From Candidatus Amulumruptor caecigallinarius (GTDB lineage Bacteria > Bacteroidota > Bacteroidia > Bacteroidales > Muribaculaceae): a stretch of DNA of 64,000 bases. The position numbers and the translations under genes are program-made. The stretch is taken from NCBI GenBank assembly GCA_944321825.1, contig CALUMU010000004.1, forward strand, positions 148,233 through 212,232, given 5' to 3'. Position 1 is the stretch's first letter, and the number at the start of each line of letters is the position of its first letter. Below the pieces are notes generated by a model. The model had not been told where the DNA came from. It worked only from the letters and a program-made list of their open reading frames with translations, and did not search any database. Positions 17,914-25,450 of the stretch are shown piece by piece.

Positions 17914-18711
17914 ATGAGATATATCATCGTTATGCTGGCTGCAGGGCCCCTATGTACTTCATGCGAGAAGGAACTTGATTTCCACTATCATGGTGTGGAG
18001 CCGCAGTTAGTGATAGAAGGGTGCGTGACCGAGGAGGGTACTTCGGTGGCTTTGACAAGAACGACTTCGATGGACGAACCGATGAATCCGACAAAAATCA
18101 CCGATGCGACGGTAAGGTTGACGGATGTGACGGCTGGAGAGACAAAATCATTGCAGCCCGATGCTTCGGGAATATTTACAGATGCTACTCCCGGCATAGT
18201 GGGACACGAGTACAGGATAGATGTGGCGACAGGAGGACAGACCTACACATCCACAAGCATAATGAGACCGCACTCAGAGATATGCGGAGTGGAATTTCAA
18301 TGGATCAAGATGCCGTATGACCATGTAGCCGTATTGCAAGTATCGTTCACCGACCCGTCATCCGCCGGAGATTACTATTGGGTAAGGCTATACCGCAACG
18401 GCGAAGCTTACAAGTGGAGTGTGCTTGATGACAGCCGGGCTTTCGATGGCATAATCAATGAAGTGCTTATGACGAGCCGCATGGATATCGATGAGGAGGA
18501 TGATAACACTGTGCTCCTTGATGGCGATGTGGTTACGGTGACAGTATCTGCTATCTCGCGTGAGATGGCGGACTATTTAGAGGCATTGCAGTCAGACAGC
18601 AATGGACCCTGTATGTTCAGCGGCAGCTTTTGTTTAGGATATTTTCTGGCATCTCCGGTTGCGGAGAGCGAGATTGTGTTCAGACCCGACCAGATGGATG
18701 TGGCTGGATAA
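17914..18711 (+). CDS. DUF4249 family lipoprotein
   Basis: The 265-aa protein has a lipoprotein signal with Cys17 (LCTSCEKELDF). The DUF4249 pattern follows: LVIEGCVTEEG, ITDATVRLTDV, GHEYRIDVATGGQTYTS and the middle block VAVLQVSFTDPSSAGDYYWVR. Members are typically encoded directly after TonB receptors, as here with a 6-bp gap. They are presumed surface-exposed partners in uptake; the ligand is unknown. Confidence 0.82.
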   Translation: MRYIIVMLAAGPLCTSCEKELDFHYHGVEPQLVIEGCVTEEGTSVALTRTTSMDEPMNPTKITDATVRLTDVTAGETKSLQPDASGIFTDATPGIVGHEYRIDVATGGQTYTSTSIMRPHSEICGVEFQWIKMPYDHVAVLQVSFTDPSSAGDYYWVRLYRNGEAYKWSVLDDSRAFDGIINEVLMTSRMDIDEEDDNTVLLDGDVVTVTVSAISREMADYLEALQSDSNGPCMFSGSFCLGYFLASPVAESEIVFRPDQMDVAG

Positions 18712-18948
18712 TTGTTCGGTTTGTATCAAAATGGTCTGGATTCATACTCAAAATGACCAAGACGGCCCGGCTGAAAAATATTCCCGCTGGACAACAGCTT
18801 CTGGTTATGCCAGTGGCAACCATGCTTGCCCCAGTCAGATGTGTTCCGATAGCTCTTCATCGGGTGACATCTTGGCTGCTATTGGATTTGGGTGGATTGC
18901 CTGATGCGATTGACATGGATCCATATGTTTGTGCTTGAGAATTTTAAT
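18712..18948. other. Intergenic stretch without a recognisable gene
   Basis: About 240 bp between the DUF4249 gene and the next promoter. An open frame (ending near 18904) with a cysteine-rich end can be read but matches no family I know and has no promoter. No terminator hairpin is evident. Confidence 0.4.
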
Positions 18949-18956
18949 TAATTTTG
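18949..18956 (+). promoter_or_regulatory. -7 promoter element of the TPR/AraC regulator gene
   Basis: TAATTTTG matches TAnnTTTG, with TTTG at 18928-18931 a slightly short 17 bp upstream. Four bases later an ATG opens an 11-codon frame (18961-18996, MKHSPVKVSGQ) before the real gene at 19031. Confidence 0.6.
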
Positions 18957-19030
18957 TGCCATGAAACACTCTCCGGTAAAAGTTAGCGGACAGTAATATT
19001 TCTAAACCTTTTCGTAGTAACTCTGCCTAA

Positions 19031-20848
19031 ATGATTTGTCGTTGTATCCATATATCATCAACTCTCTTCCGTGGCCTGCTAATTTCGACAGTTTCCATGC
19101 TCCTCGTTATTCTGGTCTTTTGTTCATGTGATAATATAGCCGATGCACCTACAGCAGCATCGGTCTCAAAAAGAAATCTTCCCACCCCTCCGGCTCATAT
19201 AAGCGAAAAGCTGGACTCGCTGAAGATGCGTTGCTCGGAACTCGGCGACAAATTCGATTACGAAACACTCGAACGCTCTGCATCCGAATATCTTGAGCTG
19301 GTGTCAAGGTACAATGAACCAGGACACGTAGCTTATGCCAATTTTGTATCGGGCGTGGCCAAAATGATGTATCGCAACAGTGTCGAGTGTGAGCCGTTAT
19401 TCTACAAAGCTTACGAACAAGCATCGTATGCTGGCATTGACTCGATATGCATACTCAGCCTTAATTCATTGGGTATTTGCGAGGGGTTCCTCAAAGGAAA
19501 TTTCTCAGTTGCTCAAAAGTATCTGCTGCGCGCTTTGGAGTGGTGTGAGAGGATAGGTCGACAGCGCTCGATGATAACCATATACAATAACCTCGCCGAG
19601 GTCGGTGCCGAACAGGGCGATACTACGAGTATGCGTTATGCCATGCTTGCCTTGCAGATGCGAGAGAATCATACTACACATCACCAATCCTCAATATTCC
19701 TGAAACTGGCAAAACACTATGGGCTTCGCAAGGAGTACGGCAAGGCTCTTAGTTATGCTTCCATGTCGAGAAGAGTGTCTCAGGAATCCCGATTCTCAAG
19801 ACAGCGCCTTTACACCATCGACATCGTTACCGCCGGAATCTACAATGACATGGGACAATACAAGAAGGCTTTGGATCTGCTTGATTCCATATTTGCGATA
19901 CAGGGGGAGAACCCCTTGAGCCCGGATGTCAAGATCGATGCATTGTACCAGAAGGCGCGTGCCCTGTCCCTTTCAGGAAAGGACAGACAGGCTTTAGCCG
20001 ATTGCACAGCGGCTATACATACGGCCCACTCATCGCACCTGCATTTCCGTGACATGGGGCTGCTCAGGCTGATGGCTGAAATCAACTGGGACCTTGGCGA
20101 TTACGATCGTTCACGTGAGCTGTATAGGCAAATTATCGACGTGACATCGCGGATGAAAGCTGACACCGAGGACTATTTGGTGCGGGAACGCAACATGCAG
20201 CTCAAAATAGTAGAGAACCAGCGGCAGCGTGATATAGCTCGATTGTCGCTTGAAAGCCGCACCCGGATGCTCATATTGATAAGCATCGCAACGATCCTGC
20301 TGGCTATATTTATCGTATTGCTCATGTACCACATCCGCCGACGTAACCGCCTGCATCTGCATATAGTAACCCAGTACAAGGAATCAATCGAAAATGAGAG
20401 CCGTCTCCAACACAAGGTCGCAGACCTTGAGAACACGCTTACCGCGCACCGGAGTGAAGACAGGATTCGGAAAACCAGCCTGACAGATGAGAACTCGCGC
20501 CAGATATACAATGAGTTGCTATCCAAGATGGAGTCATTGCGGTTGTATGCCGATCCGCAGCTCAACCGCGAGACTCTGGCGGAGCTACTGAGTACCAACA
20601 GGACTTATTTGACAAGTATCATCAAAGAACATTCAGGCATGAGCTTGCCGCAATTTATCAATTCGTTCCGTATACGTAAAGCCATAGAGATGCTCTCGTC
20701 TGTGAAGTCTGACCAGATTGCGGACATCCTCAAGGATCTATGGCAGCAGGTAGGATTCCTGTCACAACCCACCTTCCGACGAGCTTTCCGCGAATATGTG
20801 GGCATGAACCCCTCTGAATATGCAAAGACAGCAGGTAAAATAAATTGA
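19031..20848 (+). CDS. Membrane-bound TPR protein with C-terminal AraC-type DNA-binding domain
   Basis: The 605-aa protein has an N-terminal hydrophobic segment with a lipobox-like FCSC. Tetratricopeptide repeats (about residues 50-380) follow, then a membrane span (MLILISIATILLAIFIVLLM, about 415-435) and a coiled coil. A C-terminal AraC/XylS helix-turn-helix pair occupies about 500-600 (LNRETLAELLSTNRTYLTSI, VGFLSQPTFRRAFREYVGMN). Periplasmic TPRs, one span and cytoplasmic AraC fingers define a class of Bacteroidetes one-component regulators. The likely targets are the neighbouring secreted-protein or TonB genes (20987, 25451), which is inference. Confidence 0.82.
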   Translation: MICRCIHISSTLFRGLLISTVSMLLVILVFCSCDNIADAPTAASVSKRNLPTPPAHISEKLDSLKMRCSELGDKFDYETLERSASEYLELVSRYNEPGHVAYANFVSGVAKMMYRNSVECEPLFYKAYEQASYAGIDSICILSLNSLGICEGFLKGNFSVAQKYLLRALEWCERIGRQRSMITIYNNLAEVGAEQGDTTSMRYAMLALQMRENHTTHHQSSIFLKLAKHYGLRKEYGKALSYASMSRRVSQESRFSRQRLYTIDIVTAGIYNDMGQYKKALDLLDSIFAIQGENPLSPDVKIDALYQKARALSLSGKDRQALADCTAAIHTAHSSHLHFRDMGLLRLMAEINWDLGDYDRSRELYRQIIDVTSRMKADTEDYLVRERNMQLKIVENQRQRDIARLSLESRTRMLILISIATILLAIFIVLLMYHIRRRNRLHLHIVTQYKESIENESRLQHKVADLENTLTAHRSEDRIRKTSLTDENSRQIYNELLSKMESLRLYADPQLNRETLAELLSTNRTYLTSIIKEHSGMSLPQFINSFRIRKAIEMLSSVKSDQIADILKDLWQQVGFLSQPTFRRAFREYVGMNPSEYAKTAGKIN

Positions 20849-20941
20849 GCATAATGATCTGAAATTCAGCCTATACAGCGGTCAAATCGGCAAATTGTCT
20901 TTTTGTGCGTGCATGATCGAAGAGTCGTGTCCGGCTTCTGC

Positions 20942-20949
20942 TATCTTTG
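20942..20949 (+). promoter_or_regulatory. -7 promoter element of the large secreted protein gene
   Basis: TATCTTTG matches TAnnTTTG and lies 37 nt before the ATG at 20987. A longer frame beginning at 20903 would start upstream of this promoter and is therefore unlikely. Confidence 0.55.
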
Positions 20950-20986
20950 TGCAGAGATTAAACAACCGTTAACACTCCTTTTTGAC

Positions 20987-23900
20987 ATGAAAAGAACTAC
21001 GTTATTATCCACAGCTACGATGGGCCTGCTGCTCTCATTTACGGTAGCAGCAGCCAGTCCGGCGGGACTGCTCAAGGCACCCGACTCTGCCGTTTTAGCG
21101 GCGTTGGAGTCAAATGCGGAAAAAATCGGATTGAAAAAGGCTCCTCTAAAAGCAGCCCAGAACAGAAACCTATTCTTATTTGAAGACTTTGAAAGTTACG
21201 ACCCTTACGAAAAGCAGCTTCTGCCTGAGGGTTGGACTACGATAGCGACTCCTGGCAACGAAGAGGATGTCTGGCAAGCCGGTACGCTGTACCTATCCTC
21301 TGGCAGGGTTGCGGCACCCAGCGGTGAACGCTATGCTTACATCATCACAAGCACCGACAACCACGATGCCTGGGCTATATCTCCAGGATTTGAAGTGACC
21401 GAGGGCAAGGAGTATTACTTGTCATTCTATACATTCATGCTTGGCGATGGAGAAGGTAACGTATTGGAAGAGCTATATGTCAAAGGCGGTTACAGCGATA
21501 CGCCTGCTGGCATGACAATCGATATGGTGCATCTAAACGACGATACCAACGGGTGGAAGTATTGCTCAGCTACTTTCACAGCCCCTGCAACAGGCACTTT
21601 CCATATAGGACTGCATGCCACGAGTCCAGGCTACGGAAGTGGCATTCTTATCGACAATCTTACGGTATGCCCGCCTGAAACTCCGATTTTTGCGGGTCCG
21701 ACAAATATAGAACTTGACGATGCCTATGACTTGACACCGCCGGTCCAGACGACTTGTCGTATCGCCAACTACGGCAGTGCCCCGTTGACAGTACAGCTTA
21801 AGGAGTCGTCGCCGGAAATTAAGGTATCAAACCTTCCTGTAACTCTTCCTGCCGGACAGGTCTACGATATCGCACTTTCTGTCGACGTGCAAACTGCCGG
21901 GCTCTATGAAGGCTCCTTTACTCTCGCCACCGATGATGACGATGCATCGGAGATTACAATCAGCGTAAAGCAGCAGATAGAGGAGGCATCCCGTTCGGGA
22001 TATTGGTTCGAGACATTCGATGCCGGCATCCCTGCTACGTGGAGTACCGATTACATGGTCTCTGCTCCTGGAATGGGTATCGACGGCACCAACTGTGCAG
22101 CTCTGACTACCCAAGTCCCCACATATTGTACCACACCATTTACCGAAATGGGAGACAATCCCGAACTCAGGTTCAACTACCTCTATCTCTACAACGACTT
22201 CTTCAGTGGAAGCACCATGCCAGTCCCGGCTGCTAATGCATATCTGAAAGTCAGTATCAGCGACGATGGCGGCCAGACATTCGATACGGTGTGGGAAATT
22301 GATCCCCAAAGCAACCCACATACGCCGACCACGGAGTTTCTGGAAGTCTCAGTACCGCTGAGCGATTATGCCGGCAAGACATGCCTGTTGCGATTTGAGA
22401 CCCAAGGCTCATACGTGGGGGGCTTTAACTATTGCACATGCTACCTCGACAACGTAGAGCTTGGTACGTGTGCCGATCACGATCTGCAAGCCGTATCTCT
22501 GCGTCCAGAACGCATCATGCGCGAAGGTGTTGAAACTTCTGCCGATTTTAGGGTGTACAATAACGGTCGCAATGACGAATCCGGCTTCACTCTAACTCTT
22601 TCCGATGCACATTCGGGCAAAGTGCTCGCAATGCTTGACAACTGTTCTATAGATAGAGGCACAGACAAGACATTTACATTTACATGGATGCCGACCGAGC
22701 CTTTTGCTGGTGCAATGGTAGCCACCATAGCGTTGGAAGGCGATACTGAAACCCAAAACGACAGTTCGGTAGAAGTGCCATTCATCGTCACTCCCACTGC
22801 AGTGCGCGATGTGACATTGGGTAATGACGCGAAACTCGATACCGAAGTGCCCTGGGACATGAATAACAACGGGTCCGTTGCCCAGATGATTTATACGGCC
22901 AACGAAATAGGTGTCAATAAGGCGACAATTTCAGGGGTCGCATTCCGCGCCAACTCCGACATAGACTTCGACTCCGAGATTGTAGAACTCTATATCGGTG
23001 AAACATCCCGCACTGACTTCGCCGACCAGCAATGGATAGACCCTTCCAGCCTGACGAAAGTGTACTCGGCATCCATCTTCATAGAAAAAGGCAACAACGA
23101 AGTGGTTATCCCATTTAGCTCCCCATACCAGTATAATGGAGGCAATATAGTGATATATGCGGCAAAAAACAGTAAATACTTTGTACCCGACAAGCGATTC
23201 GCAGCCTTTGCAACCGAATTACCACGTACTATATACAATTCTACGCTCCGCAAAGATATAGACTTGACCGACCCTGCAAGTGTGGATAATCCGACAACAT
23301 ACAATCTGGTTCCCGCTATCCGTTTCGTATTCAGCGATGACGAGGCTGGTTCACTCACCGGTATCGTCACCTCGTCAGCCGACGGCACACCCATTGCAGA
23401 TGCAACTGTGACACTGCACGGAACCAGCCTAACCTCCACTACAGACGCACGTGGCGCATACTCTTTCGGCAGGATTACCCCCGGCTCATACCAACTCGAT
23501 GCTGTGGCAACTGGATATGTCGGCACAAGCGTCCATACGGCACCGTTGGCCGACAGGGCTGAGGTCGTCACAGCAATTACCATGGTATCGCGCCCGGTTA
23601 TATCAGTCAAGGGTCGCATACTTGACGCGGATTCAAAAACCCCTGTGGCAGGAGCCGGCATACTGCTTTCAGGCTACAATGACTACCATGCCATAACCGG
23701 CGAAGACGGCTCGTATACATTGACGAATATTTATGGAGGTGCTGACCTCCAGTATACGTTGACAGTCCTCACCAGTAATTATCGCACTCTGGTCACAGAT
23801 TTTATTCCCGGTGCGGAAGATATGGAGGCTATCGATTTCGAGATAAAGCCTCGGCTTTTCGCGGCACATTGTCCCAAAGCTACTACAACGGATGACAACG

Positions 23901-24832
23901 CTGCTACAATAACTTGGGAGGAGCCGATCGATGAATTCCGTCAGGACGGAGGAGAGATGGTGGACTGCGCGGGTTTTGACTATAATAATATTTCGGACCT
24001 TTACTATGCCATCATGGGCAATGCATTCACATCATCAGCCGATATAAAGGAAATCAGCTGGTACACCTGTTCCGATGGATATGCATATCCTGCACACGAA
24101 GAGGTGAATCTATTCATATTCCCTCTTGACAAGACAGGATTTCCAATACACAAACCGCTTTATTCAGTAACGGTGCCAAATGTAGATAATCAATGGAATA
24201 CATTCCAATTGCCTTCTCAGGTCAAAGCTGAAGACGGATTCCTTGTTGCAATAAGCTACTCCTACGGATCAGTATGCCTCGGGTTGGCCAAACCCACCGC
24301 TGAATATCCATTGGAAGAATCGACAGGCTGGTACCATAGCGAATTTAGCGAATCAGTAGCCGGTCCCGAATATGGTGTGACATTTTTCCGGAGCAAATTC
24401 AATAACGTGTTCATGATACGTGCGGCTGGCGAAAATAATGGAGCAATCACATATTCTGTTCCAGACATGCGGTTTAAATCGGCAGCTACTCGCCCCACAG
24501 GCTACAATATCTACCGCATCGTCGATGGAGAACGCACGCTTTTGGCCCGAGGCACTACAGAGACTACCTATGTTGACAACAAATACGGAGAAGTCTCTGA
24601 CGCTACTACAGTCGTCTACGGAGTTGAGGCGCAATATGCTGGCGGAGTATCCGATATGGCACTTACAGGGAAAGTGCAGCACGATGCTGGAATTTCCGGA
24701 GTAATAACTGACTCTGAAACTGGATCTGAAGCGGAGTACTTCAATCTGCAAGGCATCCGCATCACCAATCCCCTCCCTGGAGAAATCTATATAGAACGCA
24801 GGGGGAACAAGGTACGTAAGGTGCAGAAATAG
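20987..24832 (+). CDS. Large secreted multidomain protein with a C-terminal sorting-like tail
   Basis: The 1281-aa protein has a signal peptide (MKRTTLLSTATMGLLLSF to about residue 25). It carries two choice-of-anchor J / cleaved-adhesin-like lectin modules (FLFEDFESYDPYEKQLLPEG near 50; YWFETFDAGIPATWST near 340). An Ig-like middle and two carboxypeptidase-regulatory-like beta domains (LTGIVTSSADGTPIADATV, VKGRILDADSKTPVAGAG) follow. The extreme C-terminus, YFNLQGIRITNP then GEIYIERRG, resembles a shortened type IX secretion tail and is echoed in the protein at 37968. It is probably a surface adhesin or polymer-binding protein; the ligand is unknown. The start follows the promoter at 20942. 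Confidence 0.75.
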   Translation: MKRTTLLSTATMGLLLSFTVAAASPAGLLKAPDSAVLAALESNAEKIGLKKAPLKAAQNRNLFLFEDFESYDPYEKQLLPEGWTTIATPGNEEDVWQAGTLYLSSGRVAAPSGERYAYIITSTDNHDAWAISPGFEVTEGKEYYLSFYTFMLGDGEGNVLEELYVKGGYSDTPAGMTIDMVHLNDDTNGWKYCSATFTAPATGTFHIGLHATSPGYGSGILIDNLTVCPPETPIFAGPTNIELDDAYDLTPPVQTTCRIANYGSAPLTVQLKESSPEIKVSNLPVTLPAGQVYDIALSVDVQTAGLYEGSFTLATDDDDASEITISVKQQIEEASRSGYWFETFDAGIPATWSTDYMVSAPGMGIDGTNCAALTTQVPTYCTTPFTEMGDNPELRFNYLYLYNDFFSGSTMPVPAANAYLKVSISDDGGQTFDTVWEIDPQSNPHTPTTEFLEVSVPLSDYAGKTCLLRFETQGSYVGGFNYCTCYLDNVELGTCADHDLQAVSLRPERIMREGVETSADFRVYNNGRNDESGFTLTLSDAHSGKVLAMLDNCSIDRGTDKTFTFTWMPTEPFAGAMVATIALEGDTETQNDSSVEVPFIVTPTAVRDVTLGNDAKLDTEVPWDMNNNGSVAQMIYTANEIGVNKATISGVAFRANSDIDFDSEIVELYIGETSRTDFADQQWIDPSSLTKVYSASIFIEKGNNEVVIPFSSPYQYNGGNIVIYAAKNSKYFVPDKRFAAFATELPRTIYNSTLRKDIDLTDPASVDNPTTYNLVPAIRFVFSDDEAGSLTGIVTSSADGTPIADATVTLHGTSLTSTTDARGAYSFGRITPGSYQLDAVATGYVGTSVHTAPLADRAEVVTAITMVSRPVISVKGRILDADSKTPVAGAGILLSGYNDYHAITGEDGSYTLTNIYGGADLQYTLTVLTSNYRTLVTDFIPGAEDMEAIDFEIKPRLFAAHCPKATTTDDNAATITWEEPIDEFRQDGGEMVDCAGFDYNNISDLYYAIMGNAFTSSADIKEISWYTCSDGYAYPAHEEVNLFIFPLDKTGFPIHKPLYSVTVPNVDNQWNTFQLPSQVKAEDGFLVAISYSYGSVCLGLAKPTAEYPLEESTGWYHSEFSESVAGPEYGVTFFRSKFNNVFMIRAAGENNGAITYSVPDMRFKSAATRPTGYNIYRIVDGERTLLARGTTETTYVDNKYGEVSDATTVVYGVEAQYAGGVSDMALTGKVQHDAGISGVITDSETGSEAEYFNLQGIRITNPLPGEIYIERRGNKVRKVQK

Positions 24833-24868
24833 GTTTCAAAGATAAGTAGACGATAACCTACAGACTGG

Positions 24869-24905
24869 GCAGGTCGGGAAGCGAAAGCTATCCGACCTGC
24901 TTTTT
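24869..24905 (+). terminator. Intrinsic terminator of the large secreted protein gene
   Basis: GCAGGTCGG (24869-24877) pairs with CCGACCTGC (24892-24900), followed by five T. It lies about 37 bp after the stop. Confidence 0.85.
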
Positions 24906-24938
24906 GTTAGGAAGATACCACTTATTATTCAGGTATTT

Positions 24939-25166
24939 TTATTGGCTGGGGTATAAACACATTTTTAGAACCGCCACATCACACCGAGCTGCGTATACGT
25001 CCTCACCGAAAACCCCATGGGGGCGACAGAGGCAAGGGGGTGGATCTGGCTGTTTCCGTGACGACTTCTTGATGGAGGCAGTCGACCTCATCATGTCAGA
25101 GCCCCACAGCCAAGCCAGCACAAGCAGGTACAGGAAAGAACACACCGATATTAGTAGAAACAACAT
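24939..25166 (-). CDS. Small single-span membrane peptide, copy B (75 aa)
   Basis: This is a paralogue of the peptide at 1511-1675. The N-terminus is a hydrophobic helix (LFLLISVCSFLYLLVLAWLW) followed by SDMMRSTASIKKS. The DNA is nearly identical to copy A from the helix end to SIxK, then diverges and runs 21 codons longer. Its promoter block (25260-25213) is 45/48 identical to copy A and the -7 element TATGTTTG is at 25204-25197. It is divergent from the TonB receptor at 25451, as copy A is divergent from a hybrid sensor. Family and function are unknown. Confidence 0.6.
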   Translation of the reverse strand: MLFLLISVCSFLYLLVLAWLWGSDMMRSTASIKKSSRKQPDPPPCLCRPHGVFGEDVYAARCDVAVLKMCLYPSQ

Positions 25167-25196
25167 TTTATGCGGGATTAATAGTTTTATTTATAA

Positions 25197-25260
25197 CAAA
25201 CATATTACCTATATATTTCATAATTATTTCCAATATATTGGATTAATATTTCATAAATGA
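25197..25260 (-). promoter_or_regulatory. Conserved promoter block, copy B
   Basis: Reading the minus strand from 25260, this repeats the copy A block: two TGAAATAT repeats 33 bp apart, an 8-base gap, then TATGTTTG as -7 element (25204-25197). Spacing is identical to 1408-1471. The leader to the ATG at 25166 is about 30 nt. Confidence 0.65.
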
Positions 25261-25412
25261 TGAATTTTTGTTACATCTCCTCGACAATCTATACCATTAC
25301 TCGGTTTATTAGAAAATGCATTATAAAGATGGGGGCGGATGCTTAACGGTTTTGAAACATTTTTTTAATTTTTAATTAATATTCGTGAAAATGCCATGAA
25401 ACATTCTGTGCC

Positions 25413-25420
25413 GAACTTTG
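25413..25420 (+). promoter_or_regulatory. Probable -7 element of the TonB receptor-phosphatase operon
   Basis: GAACTTTG matches TAnnTTTG except for the first base and lies 30 nt before the ATG at 25451. The upstream 40 bp are strongly A/T-rich. Confidence 0.4.
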
Positions 25421-25450
25421 CAGCGAACATTTAACAATCAATAAACCAAC

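Noticed and set aside
18659..18904. Open frame of 81 codons with a cysteine-rich end
   Set aside because: It overlaps the end of the DUF4249 gene in another frame, matches no family I know and has no promoter.
20903..20986. Longer N-terminus for the large secreted protein
   Set aside because: The added 28 codons would start upstream of the -7 element and displace a clear signal peptide.
18957..25406. TGCCATGAAACAYTCT found at 18957 and near 25391, upstream of the AraC-type regulator and the TonB receptor
   Set aside because: A 16-mer with one mismatch is expected many times by chance among all pairs in 64 kb, and its distance to the -7 element differs at the two places.
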